From Halogranum rubrum (GTDB taxonomy: Archaea > Halobacteriota > Halobacteria > Halobacteriales > Haloferacaceae), in assembly GCF_900114455.1 (NCBI RefSeq), contig NZ_FOTC01000002.1, positions 153,012 through 217,011 of the forward strand: a stretch of 64,000 nucleotides of DNA, given 5' to 3'. This document shows, in pieces, positions 44,460 to 53,028 of the stretch (positions are counted from its first letter, which is position 1; every line of letters begins with the position of its first letter). The translations under genes were made by a program, and so were the position numbers. The notes below the pieces were generated by a model that was not told the DNA's origin, searched no databases, and saw nothing but the letters and a program-made list of their open reading frames with translations.

Positions 44460-44632
44460 GGCTCGTATATCTATCACTATTATCCATAATCATTGTTTCG
44501 GGATTGGTAACGATAGTGATACGTGCCTCTCGTCTGGTTCCCGGCAACTGACGCACAGGCCCCGAATCCTTTTCGAGCGTCGGCCGCTATCTCGGGTGTG
44601 AACGACCGATTAGTCTGCTGTGAGGTGACGGC

Positions 44633-45604
44633 ATGAACATGCTCGTCGACGGCGAGTGGCGGACCGACGCGTACGAGTCGACCGACGACGACGGTGAGTT
44701 CGACAGACAGGAGACCTCTTTCCGCAACTGGATCGGCGAAGACGAGTTCCCCGCCGAGGCGGGTCGCTACCACCTCTACATCTGCCGGGCGTGCCCGTGG
44801 GCACACCGGACGGCGATGATGCGCGCGCTGAAAGGCCTCGAACACGCCATCTCGCTGTCGCTCGTCGAACCCGTTCGCATCGACGACGGGTGGGAGTTCT
44901 CCGAGCAGTATCCGGACCCCTTGTACGAACAGGAGTTCCTCCGCGACATCTACGTGAAGGCCGACGACGAGTTCACCGGCCGCGTGACGGTCCCCGTCCT
45001 CTGGGACAAAGAGCGCGAGACGGTCGTCAACAACGAGTCCGAAGAGATCATGCGGATGCTCGACACCGAGTTCGACGAACTCGCCGAACACGACGTCGAC
45101 CTCTACCCCGAGGGACGACAGGACGACGTCGACCAACTCGTCGACGACATCTACGACCCCATCAACAACGGCGTCTATCGCGCCGGATTCGCCGGGTCAC
45201 AGGACGCCTACGACCGCGCCGTCGGCGAACTCTTCGACGCGCTCGACCACTACGAAGCGGTCCTCTCCGAACAGCGCTACCTCGCTGGCGACGTGCTCAC
45301 CGAGGCAGACCTCGCCATGTTCGCGACGCTCGTCCGATTCGACCACGTCTATCACACTCACTTCAAGTGTAATCGGCGGGCCATCCACGAGTATCCGAAC
45401 CTCTGGAACTACACGAAGGAACTCTACCAACTGCCGGGTATCGCCCAGACGGTCAACGTCGAACACATCGTCGAACACTACTACCGAAGCCACGGCGACG
45501 TCAATCCGAAGCGTCTGGTCCCAATCGGTCCAGACATCGACTTCAGCGCCGAACACGACCGCGACAGACTTCCGGGCGGGCCGCCCGAAGCACTGTTCGA
45601 GTAG
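44633..45604 (+). CDS. Glutathionyl-hydroquinone reductase-like (Xi-class) glutathione S-transferase family protein
   Basis: A 323-residue two-domain protein: a thioredoxin-like domain with catalytic Cys54 in YICRACPWAHR, then an all-helical GST C-domain (about residues 160-310). CPWA is diagnostic of the Xi class, which reduces glutathionyl-hydroquinones. Haloarchaea mostly use gamma-glutamylcysteine rather than glutathione, so the true thiol is probably that. The start MNMLVDGEWRTDAY is the family norm. It is divergent from the E1 alpha gene. Confidence 0.88.
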   Translation: MNMLVDGEWRTDAYESTDDDGEFDRQETSFRNWIGEDEFPAEAGRYHLYICRACPWAHRTAMMRALKGLEHAISLSLVEPVRIDDGWEFSEQYPDPLYEQEFLRDIYVKADDEFTGRVTVPVLWDKERETVVNNESEEIMRMLDTEFDELAEHDVDLYPEGRQDDVDQLVDDIYDPINNGVYRAGFAGSQDAYDRAVGELFDALDHYEAVLSEQRYLAGDVLTEADLAMFATLVRFDHVYHTHFKCNRRAIHEYPNLWNYTKELYQLPGIAQTVNVEHIVEHYYRSHGDVNPKRLVPIGPDIDFSAEHDRDRLPGGPPEALFE

Positions 45605-45605
45605 C

Positions 45606-46133
45606 TCACCCTTCGGTCTTCGCCGGATAGACGAACGCCTCGGGGTTCGTCCGCGGTTGAACGACGACCTGTCTCTCTCGTCGGGCCGTCGTCAACATCG
45701 CGTCCGCCGTCGGTCGGTCGACGCCAGCGATGGCTTCGAGTGCGAGCAAGAGGTCGCCACGTTGAACGTCGTGTCCGAGTTGTTGCTGCATCACGCCGAC
45801 CAGTCCGCGAACCCCACCGTCCTCGTAGTGTCGATGCCACGTGACCGGGTACGCACTGACGTTGTCACCGATGCGGTAGTAGGCTGCCTCGGACTGCCAG
45901 TTCTCGTCGTCGACGACTTTCTCCTCGACGTCGGCGCGCGACCGGATGGCGTCGTACCCCAGTCGCTCGGTGTACGCATCGAACAGCGACAGCGGGATGC
46001 CAGGATGCGTCTCCGAGTGATGTCGCTCGATGCTCCGAATCAGATGCGGGCCGTGCCACGTCTCGTGGGAACGGAGTTCGGCGAGCGCCTGCTCGTTTAC
46101 GCGTTCACGGTCTGGTGTGTTATCAGATGCCAT
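45606..46133 (-). CDS. Hypothetical haloarchaeal protein, divergent paralogue of the gene at 49753
   Basis: A 175-residue soluble protein of unknown function. The blocks IERHHSETHPGIPLSLFDAYTERLG and DNVSAYPVTWHRHYED recur in altered form in the gene at 49753-50334 (IERHEREGGPGV..., RVSTLPSRWHREL...), so the two are diverged copies of one family. A conserved Trp-His-Arg stands out. The C-terminal third is helical and basic. No catalytic motif is seen. Its stop lies 2 bp from the stop of the Xi-class GST gene on the other strand. Confidence 0.7.
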   Translation of the reverse strand: MASDNTPDRERVNEQALAELRSHETWHGPHLIRSIERHHSETHPGIPLSLFDAYTERLGYDAIRSRADVEEKVVDDENWQSEAAYYRIGDNVSAYPVTWHRHYEDGGVRGLVGVMQQQLGHDVQRGDLLLALEAIAGVDRPTADAMLTTARRERQVVVQPRTNPEAFVYPAKTEG

Positions 46134-46231
46134 ACTGTAGCTACGAGAGCAGGTCGGATAAACTCGTACCGAAGAGGTGTCACGGCCGAAACGTTTGGGA
46201 TGGTGTCGCTCGAAGGTGGTGGTATCTCCCT

Positions 46232-46891
46232 ATGAGTACGACGCCACTTCTCAACGTAGTGCAGTTGTTCAGTTCGGCCGACGACGGCGACACCGACATC
46301 GTGAACGCCGTGATGAGCGGCGAGATGGACCTTCCCAGTGCAATCGAAGCGCTGGCGGAGTTAGACGACGCCGAACTCAAGAAGCAACTCCTCTCGGCGG
46401 CCGTCGTCGGTGGGTTCACGCTCATCGACCGCAAGCGAAAGTCCCGAAGCGGTGCGAGTGAGTCGGCAGACTCGGACGAGTCGGACGACACCGAAGCGTC
46501 GGTCGAGGCCGACGACGAGGAGTCCATCACCGTCGACGTCGACGAGGACGAAGAGGAAGCAGACGAGGAGTCGAGTTCGCGACTGGTCACGCTTCCGCGT
46601 CTGGCGTTCCTCGGCGTCGCCGCCGGCGTCACCTACGCCGTCGTGAAGTACCGCCAGAGCGGCGCAGACGACACGGCGCAGTCGACGTTCGACGACGTCG
46701 ACGACGGTGGCCACCAGGCTGGACTCGCCGTCGACGACGAAGCAGACGAAGACGACGAAGACGCCGAAACCGAGGAGGTCCTCGCCGAAGACGACGTCGT
46801 CGAAGAGGCAGACGACGACGAGGCAGTAGACGAAGACAGCAGTGACGAGGACGGCGACAGCGACGAAGACGACGAGAACGACGAGTCGTAG
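46232..46891 (+). CDS. Very acidic membrane-anchored hypothetical protein
   Basis: A 219-residue protein. The N-terminal 75 residues are helical (LNVVQLFSSADDGDTDIVNAVMSGEMDLPSAIEALAELDDAELKKQLL) with a short hydrophobic stretch. An acidic Ser/Glu/Asp stretch follows, then one membrane helix (about residues 125-145, LPRLAFLGVAAGVTYAVV), then an almost entirely Asp/Glu tail. The start is the ATG at 46232; the longer upstream frame is unlikely. No function is recognised. Low-complexity acid tails of this sort are seen in haloarchaeal membrane proteins of unknown role. Confidence 0.65.
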   Translation: MSTTPLLNVVQLFSSADDGDTDIVNAVMSGEMDLPSAIEALAELDDAELKKQLLSAAVVGGFTLIDRKRKSRSGASESADSDESDDTEASVEADDEESITVDVDEDEEEADEESSSRLVTLPRLAFLGVAAGVTYAVVKYRQSGADDTAQSTFDDVDDGGHQAGLAVDDEADEDDEDAETEEVLAEDDVVEEADDDEAVDEDSSDEDGDSDEDDENDES

Positions 46892-46950
46892 CGACGCACC
46901 CCTTCCTCGCGATGCAGTCTTTACTGTCGAACCACTAGAAGAGAGCGACT

Positions 46951-48036
46951 GTGCCGTCTCGTGTACGTCGGTGGGTCGCTCGCGCGACACCGTCGGCCCG
47001 CCTCGTCGACTGGACACTGCTCGTCCTCGTCGTCTCGCTCGTCGGGTCGGGGCTGGTGAGCCTCGTCTCCGGCGACCCGAACGACGCGTTCGTCTTCTGG
47101 TTCCACAGCGTCGCTGGTGTCGTCCTCCTCTTCGTTCTCTCTGTCAAACTGTGGCGGGTACGCCGCCGAGTAGCCGAGCGACGCCTGCGGACGAACGCGA
47201 CGTGGCTCTCCGTCGCGCTCACGGCGGTGACCGTCGGCGCGTTGTCGACGGGCGTGTTCTGGGTGTTCGGCGGCGACTTTCGACTGCTCTACTGGGGGGC
47301 GCTGAACGTCCACATCTTCTTCGGACTCCTGTTGGTCCCGCTCTTTCTCGCCCATCTCTGGACGCGGCGGACGCTCCCCGGATTCCGTCTGCCGCGACGC
47401 TCGGACGTCGACGGCCGCCGAGACGTGCTCCGGTACACCGGTCTGCTCGTCGGCGGCGCACTCCTCTGGCGCGGCCAGCAGACCGTCAATCGAGTGTTCG
47501 ATACGGCCGGTGCGACGCGACGATTCACCGGGTCGAAGCCCATCGAAGGGAGCGAGTTCCCGGTCACGAGTTGGGTGGCAGACGACCCCGACCCAATCGA
47601 CCGCTCGACGTGGCGACTTCGGGTGGGCGGTCTCGTCGCCGACGAACTCGAACTGGGTGTCGAAAACCTCGACACCGACGGTGAACTGCAGGCGCTCCTC
47701 GACTGTACCAGCGGGTGGTACACCGTCCAAGACTGGCGCGGCGTCCGCGTCGGCGACTTGCTGGACCGCGCGGGTGTCGACGACGACGGCCAGTGGGTCC
47801 AGTTCCGGTCGGTCACGGGATATCGCTGGAGTCTCCCCATCGAGGAGGCTCGTGGCGCGCTCTTGGCGACACACGTCGGCGGCGAGCGACTGAGTCACGG
47901 CCACGGTGCGCCGATTCGTCTCGTCGCGCCCGGCCGTCGAGGGTTCCAGTGGGTCAAGTGGGTCGAGTCCGTCGACGTGCGCGAGACGCAGGATTTCGGC
48001 CAGTGGGTCGCCGTGCTGGTCAGCGGGTTCGACTGA
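46951..48036 (+). CDS. Membrane cytochrome b-like / sulfite-oxidase-type molybdopterin oxidoreductase fusion
   Basis: A 361-residue fusion. The N-terminal half has about four membrane helices (residues 20-175) with His52, His121 and His135 that could ligate heme, in the manner of YedZ or cytochrome b561 proteins. The C-terminal half (about 200-361) is a sulfite-oxidase/YedY-like domain with Cys252 in LLDCTSGWYTVQDW, the Mo-ligating Cys, and further motif segments HGAPIRLVAPGRRGFQWVKWV. In bacteria YedY and YedZ are separate (MsrPQ); here both are one chain. The physiological substrate is unknown (methionine sulfoxide or another S-oxide is possible). Starts with GTG. Confidence 0.85.
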   Translation: MPSRVRRWVARATPSARLVDWTLLVLVVSLVGSGLVSLVSGDPNDAFVFWFHSVAGVVLLFVLSVKLWRVRRRVAERRLRTNATWLSVALTAVTVGALSTGVFWVFGGDFRLLYWGALNVHIFFGLLLVPLFLAHLWTRRTLPGFRLPRRSDVDGRRDVLRYTGLLVGGALLWRGQQTVNRVFDTAGATRRFTGSKPIEGSEFPVTSWVADDPDPIDRSTWRLRVGGLVADELELGVENLDTDGELQALLDCTSGWYTVQDWRGVRVGDLLDRAGVDDDGQWVQFRSVTGYRWSLPIEEARGALLATHVGGERLSHGHGAPIRLVAPGRRGFQWVKWVESVDVRETQDFGQWVAVLVSGFD

Positions 48037-48037
48037 C

Positions 48038-48787
48038 TCAGTCCTCGCCACCCTCACGAATCGCCTGCTCGGCGGCCGCGAGCGCCTCGTCGCGGTCGAA
48101 CTCGTCGACGATGCGCTGGAGTTCTTCGCGGGAGGCGGTGGCCAGTTCACGAGCGTGGCGTGTGATGTTCGGGACGGCGCGGACGATGTTGTCGACGATG
48201 GGGACGGTCGCAGACTGCGCCGACCGGGACATCGGGTTGAGGTCGACGACGAGTTCGACCTTGCCCATCGCGGCGAGCGCCTCCGCTCTGTCGCCGTCTT
48301 CGAGCGGGACGAGGACGACGTCGGCGTCGCCGATGCCGTCGCTGTCGACTTTGGCGCGTTCGTGTGAGAGACCGGGAATCCGGCCGTCGGCGGTGAGTCC
48401 CTTCACCTCGTCTGCGCCGTGTTCGCGCAGGTGGTCGACGATGGCCTGCATGCGCGCTTCGGTTCGGTTGAACAGGTTGACTTCGAGGTCCGCGCCCGTC
48501 GCTTCGGCGAGTTCGACGAGTTCGCCGGGGACGAGCGCGGCGACGTTTCCGTTGACCGAGAGCACCGGATGCTCCGCGAGGAGGAGGTAGGCGGCGGCGG
48601 CGCGTTCGGCGGCGGCGGCGCTCGGGATAGTGCGCTCGCCGAGTAGATAGTCGAACGTCTCTCCGCGCCCCTGTGCGATGAGTCCTTGGCGGCTGGTGAT
48701 GCCCTTGTCCACCCCGTCCTCGATACGGTGTCGAGTGAGCAACGACTCGTATCGCGGATGGTCTTCGGGGATGTCGATGTCGCTCAT
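48038..48787 (-). CDS. 4-phosphopantoate-beta-alanine ligase (archaeal CoA pathway)
   Basis: A 249-residue enzyme that joins 4-phosphopantoate and beta-alanine to give 4-phosphopantothenate with ATP. It replaces bacterial pantothenate synthetase plus pantothenate kinase. The family features are seen: GVDKGITSRQGLIAQGRGETFDYLLGE near residue 25, then HPVLSVNGNVAALVP and VDLNPMSRSAQSATVPIVDNI near the end. Its partner, pantoate kinase, lies 51 bp upstream on the same strand, so the two consecutive enzymes of the archaeal route are co-encoded. Confidence 0.9.
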   Translation of the reverse strand: MSDIDIPEDHPRYESLLTRHRIEDGVDKGITSRQGLIAQGRGETFDYLLGERTIPSAAAAERAAAAYLLLAEHPVLSVNGNVAALVPGELVELAEATGADLEVNLFNRTEARMQAIVDHLREHGADEVKGLTADGRIPGLSHERAKVDSDGIGDADVVLVPLEDGDRAEALAAMGKVELVVDLNPMSRSAQSATVPIVDNIVRAVPNITRHARELATASREELQRIVDEFDRDEALAAAEQAIREGGED

Positions 48788-48838
48788 AGAGGCACTGAGA
48801 CGTGGGTGCTGAAAAACCCGAAGGAACCGGGACCGTCG

Positions 48839-49684
48839 CTATCGGAGCGTCGCCCCCGCCGGATGCGTCCGACAAGAGACGGCGTCGTAGCCAGCGTCCG
48901 AGAGCCCCGTTTCGAGCGCGAACACGGTTCGGCCGAGCATCGCCATCGACGCCTCACCACCGGCGTCGCTGACGGCGCGAATCGCCTCGGTCACCTCGTC
49001 GGTCAGCAGGCCAGCCTCGCGCGCGAACCGCCGAGAGGCGTACATCAGTTGTGTGAGCGTCGGTTCGCGGACGAGTCGAGCGAGTGCGTCCTCGCCGGCC
49101 GCCGACAACTGGGTAGTGTCGCCAGAGAGCACGTCTTCGGTCGAGAGTTCGCCGAAGGTCACGTACTCCACGGTGGGCCGTTCGGGGACGCCGTCCAGTC
49201 GGCCGTAGCCGGGTGCGCCGGGGTCGAGGCGGATGGGGACGCCACCTCGTGCTTGGGCGACGACGTCGCCGAGACCCGTCCCCGACTGAACCTCTGCGAT
49301 GTGTGCGAGTGCGGTCAGTTCGTTCTCCGAGCGGCCGCACTCGAAGACGCGGTTCGCCGCGAGCGCCGTCCCGAGCGCCATCGCTCCGGAGACGCCGAAC
49401 CCCGCACCGAGCGGGAGCGACGTCTCGGCGCTCACCCATGCGTCGACGCCGAGTGCGTCGAGGACGCGCTCGACGGGCGGCATCTCGACGGTCTCACCGT
49501 CGAGTTCGACGTGCTGTGTTGTTGCTGCAGTCGGTGTCTCTGGTCGTCGGATAGTCACCTCGACGCCGTCGGCGAGCGTCACCCCCGCGCCGCGAGAGCC
49601 AGCCTGTACTGGCTCGTCGGCCGGGTGTGCGCTGAAGAAGCCGGTGACGTGACCCGGGACGAACGCCGTGGCTTCGTCGGTCAT
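48839..49684 (-). CDS. Pantoate kinase
   Basis: A 281-residue GHMP-kinase-fold enzyme that phosphorylates pantoate. The ATP-binding motif LPLGAGFGVSGAMALGTALAANR (about residues 90-112) is the Pro-x3-Gly-Leu-Gly-Ser-Ser-like loop of the GHMP family, in the form used by archaeal pantoate kinase. The following gene encodes the ligase that uses the product. It begins with ATG at 49684. It could be confused with homoserine or mevalonate kinase, but the neighbouring ligase makes pantoate the likely substrate. Confidence 0.88.
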   Translation of the reverse strand: MTDEATAFVPGHVTGFFSAHPADEPVQAGSRGAGVTLADGVEVTIRRPETPTAATTQHVELDGETVEMPPVERVLDALGVDAWVSAETSLPLGAGFGVSGAMALGTALAANRVFECGRSENELTALAHIAEVQSGTGLGDVVAQARGGVPIRLDPGAPGYGRLDGVPERPTVEYVTFGELSTEDVLSGDTTQLSAAGEDALARLVREPTLTQLMYASRRFAREAGLLTDEVTEAIRAVSDAGGEASMAMLGRTVFALETGLSDAGYDAVSCRTHPAGATLR

Positions 49685-49752
49685 TGTCGGGAAAAGGAGA
49701 AGCCGCCGATTAACGGTTGTTATCTTCTCTGGAGTGGCCGAGCGGTCGAGAG

Positions 49753-50334
49753 TCAGTCGTCGGTCAGATGGATGCGAGCGTTCGGATGCTGGTCAGCCGA
49801 CTCGGTGACGACGCTGCGTTCGTGGAGGTCCGCTAACTGCTCGCGGGCCTGTCCCTGACCCAGGCCGCCGAGCACTGTCGCCGCGTGGACGAGAACCGTC
49901 TCGGGAACGCCGCCGTCGGTACCACCGCTGTCGAAGCCGTTTCCGTGTGTGTCGTCGAGGATGACTTCGAGGTATCGGGTGAGGTCTCTCGTCCCGGTGA
50001 GTTCTCGGTGCCAGCGGGACGGGAGTGTACTGACGCGGCCGTTACCGACGTCGTAGAGTGTCCCCGACCCGAACCACGTGCCGCTGGCCGCCGCGTCGGC
50101 AGACCACGTCTCGGCGTCGGTGAGTCGCTCCTCGATGGCCGGTCTGACCTTGTCCGGCTTGACGGGAGCGTCCTGCGCGGCGAGTTTCTCGGCGTACGCC
50201 TCCACGCGGTCGATGGCGACGCCGGGGCCACCCTCTCTCTCGTGGCGCTCGATGAGGAGGACGAGGTCGTCGACGAGCAGTTTCTCTCCGCGACTCCCCG
50301 CCTCTTCGAGCACGTGCTCGTTGAACTGGGACAT
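49753..50334 (-). CDS. Hypothetical haloarchaeal protein, divergent paralogue of the gene at 45606
   Basis: A 193-residue soluble protein. It shares the IERHxRExxPG, AYxEKL, xDxxxW and VSxxPxxWHR elements with the protein at 45606-46133. The C-terminal part differs, with helices VHAATVLGGLGQGQAREQLADL. The function is unknown. It is separated from the pantoate kinase start by about 70 bp and may share its operon. Confidence 0.7.
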   Translation of the reverse strand: MSQFNEHVLEEAGSRGEKLLVDDLVLLIERHEREGGPGVAIDRVEAYAEKLAAQDAPVKPDKVRPAIEERLTDAETWSADAAASGTWFGSGTLYDVGNGRVSTLPSRWHRELTGTRDLTRYLEVILDDTHGNGFDSGGTDGGVPETVLVHAATVLGGLGQGQAREQLADLHERSVVTESADQHPNARIHLTDD

Positions 50335-50407
50335 GCCTGACGAGAGGGGTCAGACGGGAAAAAGCGCCACGGCCGACGGGGCGTTCACCGGTTTCGACTG
50401 TCGGTCC

Positions 50408-50845
50408 TCAGCGTTCGCTGATTCGCTCTCTCTCTCGGGTCACGTGCGCTCTCGCGTCGTCGACGGTCTCGGTCTCGAGGAGTCGCTCCAGTCGGTGTTC
50501 GAACTCCTCCTCGTCGAGTTCGCCGCGAGCGTAGCGAGCGCGGAGCGCCGCTAGTGCGTCGGCGTGTTCGTCGGTGACGGTCGGTTCGGATGGCCGACTC
50601 GCGCGCGAGTCACGACTGTGTTCGTACAACTTCGCGAGTGCGAGCGCGGCCGGGAGTACTCCCGCGAAACCCACGGGGAAGGCCACCCAGAACCACGGGT
50701 AGCCGACCGCGAGAAGACCGAAGCCGACGAGGAAGATGAGCGCGATGACGACGCCGGCGACGAGTTGCTGGAGCGGCGTCTCTTCTTCGTCTTCTTCGCC
50801 GCCGTCGGTTCGGAGGGAGTGTGAGTCGTAGGGTCCGCGGGACAT
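50408..50845 (-). CDS. SHOCT domain membrane protein
   Basis: A 145-residue protein with an acidic N-terminus, two membrane helices (about residues 27-72) and a C-terminal SHOCT domain (about 95-125, LAALRARYARGELDEEEFEHRLERLL). SHOCT domains are small helical bundles that often mediate oligomer formation. Such proteins are widespread in haloarchaea without a known specific role. The 235 bp between its start and the aspS stop contain several short palindromes, listed under findings, but no gene. Confidence 0.85.
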   Translation of the reverse strand: MSRGPYDSHSLRTDGGEEDEEETPLQQLVAGVVIALIFLVGFGLLAVGYPWFWVAFPVGFAGVLPAALALAKLYEHSRDSRASRPSEPTVTDEHADALAALRARYARGELDEEEFEHRLERLLETETVDDARAHVTRERERISER

Positions 50846-51080
50846 GGTAGAGAATCGCCGGTAACGGACATAAACGCACCGCGCTGGTGCACGAACCGAG
50901 AGACGACTGCGTAGTCGTGGCTCTCTCCAGAACCGAGAACCGCAGAAGATGTGGTGCTCGGTGCACCGTCGTCGCCACGAGGGGACACCGTAGTTGGTGG
51001 CCGTTTCGCCTTACGGCGAGAGCCGTTGTCGGTCTTGCAAGACGAACAGCGTGAGTCTTGCTGACAGTCAGGTCTTCGTC

Positions 51081-52385
51081 CTACGGACTCAGACGCTGAC
51101 GGTCTCGCGGGAACAACACAGCCTCACGGATGTTGCCGAGACCGAGCATCGTCATGATGAGACGCTCGCCGCCGAGTCCGAACCCGGCGTGCGGGGGCAT
51201 GCCGTACTTGAACATCTTCGTGTAGTACTCGAAGGATTCGGGGTCGAGTCCCTGCTGTTCGAAGCCTTCGACGAGATGCTCGTAGCGGTGCTCACGCTGA
51301 CCACCGGAGACGAGTTCCATGTTCGGGTGCATCATGTCGAACCCGGTCGAGAGCTGTTCGTCGTCGTCGTGGTCTTTGATGTAGAACGGCTTGATCTCGC
51401 TGGGCCAGTCGGTGATGAAGTAGTGGGTGCCGACGTCCTCGCCGAGCGCCTTCTCGCCTTCGGTCGGCAGGTCGTCGCCCCAGACGAGTTGCTCGTCGAG
51501 CTTGCCCGTCGCGTTGATGCGCTCGATTGCCTCCTCGTAGGAGAGACGCGGGAAGTCGCCCTCGGGTGCCTCGAATTCGTCTTGGAGGTCGAGCGCTTCG
51601 AGCTCTTCCTGGCAGTTCTCGTCGACTGCCTCGTAGGCGGCCTTGACGACGGCCTCACAGACGTCCATCGCCTCTTGGTGGTCGGCGAACGCCGACTCGA
51701 AGTCGATGGAGGTCGCCTCGTTGAGGTGTCGCGGCGTGTTGTGCTCCTCGGCGCGGAAGATCGGGCCGATTTCGAAGACGCGTTCGAGGCCGGAGCCGAC
51801 CATCAGCTGCTTGAACAGCTGCGGCGACTGGTTCATGAACGCCTCTTTGCCGAAGTAGGTGATGGGGAACAGTTCGGTTCCGCCCTCGGTCCCCGTCGCG
51901 ACGATTTTCGGCGTGTTGATCTCGGTCGCGTAGACGTCGCGGAACTTCTCGCGAACGGCGCGAAGGACCTCGGCGCGAATCTCGAAGATGGCCTTCACTT
52001 CGTCCTTGCGGAGGTCGAGCGTCCGGTTGTCGAGACGCGTCGAGAGTTCGGCGTCGACCTTGCCGGAGGGGTCGAGCGGGAGTTCCGGGTCGGCGTCGGC
52101 GAGCACCTCGACCGACTCGGGCGTGACTTCGACACCCGTCGGTGCGCGCGGTTCCTCTTCGACGTCGCCTTCGACGACGACGACGCTCTCGCGGTGGACG
52201 CCCAGCCCCGTCTCGACGAGGTCGTCGTCCATCTCGTCTTTCTCGAACTTGACCTGAATCTTCCCCGACTTGTCTCGGAGAATCAGAAAGGCGATGCCGC
52301 CGAGGTCACGAATCTCGTGGACCCAGCCAGCGACCTTGACCGTGTCGCCGGGTTCGGCGTCTGCCGTGTAGGTTCGGCCTTGCAT
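51081..52385 (-). CDS. aspS: Aspartyl-tRNA synthetase (archaeal type)
   Basis: A 434-residue class II aminoacyl-tRNA synthetase. An OB-fold anticodon-binding domain (1-100, [23 protein letters not shown]) is followed by the catalytic domain with motif 2 [29 protein letters not shown] and motif 3 [14 protein letters not shown]. It matches the archaeal form, which can be discriminating or can also charge tRNA-Asn; GatB encoded nearby would amidate a misacylated product. The ATG at 52385 is chosen; a longer frame reaches into the divergent promoter. Confidence 0.95.
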   Translation of the reverse strand: MQGRTYTADAEPGDTVKVAGWVHEIRDLGGIAFLILRDKSGKIQVKFEKDEMDDDLVETGLGVHRESVVVVEGDVEEEPRAPTGVEVTPESVEVLADADPELPLDPSGKVDAELSTRLDNRTLDLRKDEVKAIFEIRAEVLRAVREKFRDVYATEINTPKIVATGTEGGTELFPITYFGKEAFMNQSPQLFKQLMVGSGLERVFEIGPIFRAEEHNTPRHLNEATSIDFESAFADHQEAMDVCEAVVKAAYEAVDENCQEELEALDLQDEFEAPEGDFPRLSYEEAIERINATGKLDEQLVWGDDLPTEGEKALGEDVGTHYFITDWPSEIKPFYIKDHDDDEQLSTGFDMMHPNMELVSGGQREHRYEHLVEGFEQQGLDPESFEYYTKMFKYGMPPHAGFGLGGERLIMTMLGLGNIREAVLFPRDRQRLSP

Positions 52386-52475
52386 ACGTGGCCGTTTCAA
52401 CCTACGGGACTTAAAAACGGTCGATTCGGCGCTACTGTGTCCCGAATCCTTCACCATCGTTCGAACCGTTTAGGA

Positions 52476-52520
52476 CGATTCAGTAAATATACCGCACTAC
52501 TTATCTCGATTCAGCAAATA
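52476..52520. promoter_or_regulatory. 31-bp-spaced direct repeat overlapping TATA boxes of trkA-N promoter
   Basis: CGATTCAGTAAATA (52476-52489) and CGATTCAGCAAATA (52507-52520) differ at one base and lie 31 bp apart, about three helical turns. Each ends in AAATA; the second is about 27 bp upstream of the ATG at 52546, the TATA position for a leaderless mRNA. This could be paired activator/repressor sites or a duplicated promoter. Confidence 0.55.
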
Positions 52521-52545
52521 GAAACGGATATAGAATCGATTCGCC

Positions 52546-53028
52546 ATGGGACATGACATAGTTATCGTCGGCGGTGGGGTCGTCGGGGAGACGCTCGCGG
52601 AGGCACTCGAGCGGGCATCCGTCGAAGTTGTCTACCTCGACACGGACAGCCGCGCCGTCGACCGTGCAGCGGAATCCGGCGTCGACGCACAGTTAGTAGA
52701 AACGAGTGAGGCAACCGCACTCGACCACGTGAGTGCCGAAGACGTCGGCATCGCCATCGTCGCGTCGAGCGAGGACAGCCGGAACCTCCTCGTCGCTCAG
52801 TTGTTACAAGTTCGGAGTGCCCGACGCGTCGTCGCGTTGGTGAACGACCCCGACAACGTCGAGCTGTTCGTCGACGCCGGTGTCGAACCGGTGTGTGCCA
52901 CCTCCGCGCTCGTCTCGGCGCTGGACGACCGCCGCCGAACCACACGGGACGCCGCTCCACAGCGTACGCGAGTTGCAAGCGAAGTTGACACGTCGGACGA
53001 TGCCTCCGACAGCGGGGTCGATGCGTAG
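52546..53028 (+). CDS. TrkA-N (RCK_N) NAD-binding domain protein
   Basis: A 160-residue protein consisting of one Rossmann-like RCK_N domain: GGGVVGETLAEALERASVEVVYLDTD starts at residue 8 and conserved acidic and basic residues follow. The usual C-terminal RCK_C ligand domain is missing. The last 25 residues are polar. The next gene begins inside its stop codon (TAGTG overlap), so the protein probably gates the adjacent APC transporter or senses NAD(H) state. Confidence 0.85.
   Translation: MGHDIVIVGGGVVGETLAEALERASVEVVYLDTDSRAVDRAAESGVDAQLVETSEATALDHVSAEDVGIAIVASSEDSRNLLVAQLLQVRSARRVVALVNDPDNVELFVDAGVEPVCATSALVSALDDRRRTTRDAAPQRTRVASEVDTSDDASDSGVDA

Noticed and set aside
46361..47017. A 218-codon minus-strand frame opposite the acidic membrane protein
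   Set aside because: It is the complement of an Asp/Glu-rich low-complexity region, which gives hydrophobic Val/Leu/Phe by chance.
52455..52475. T-arm-like GTTCGAACC near the TrkA-N promoter
   Set aside because: No acceptor, D or anticodon arm can be built around it; not a tRNA.
50994..52556. A 520-codon plus-strand frame opposite aspS
   Set aside because: Shadow of aspS: composed of mirrored codons, no motif.
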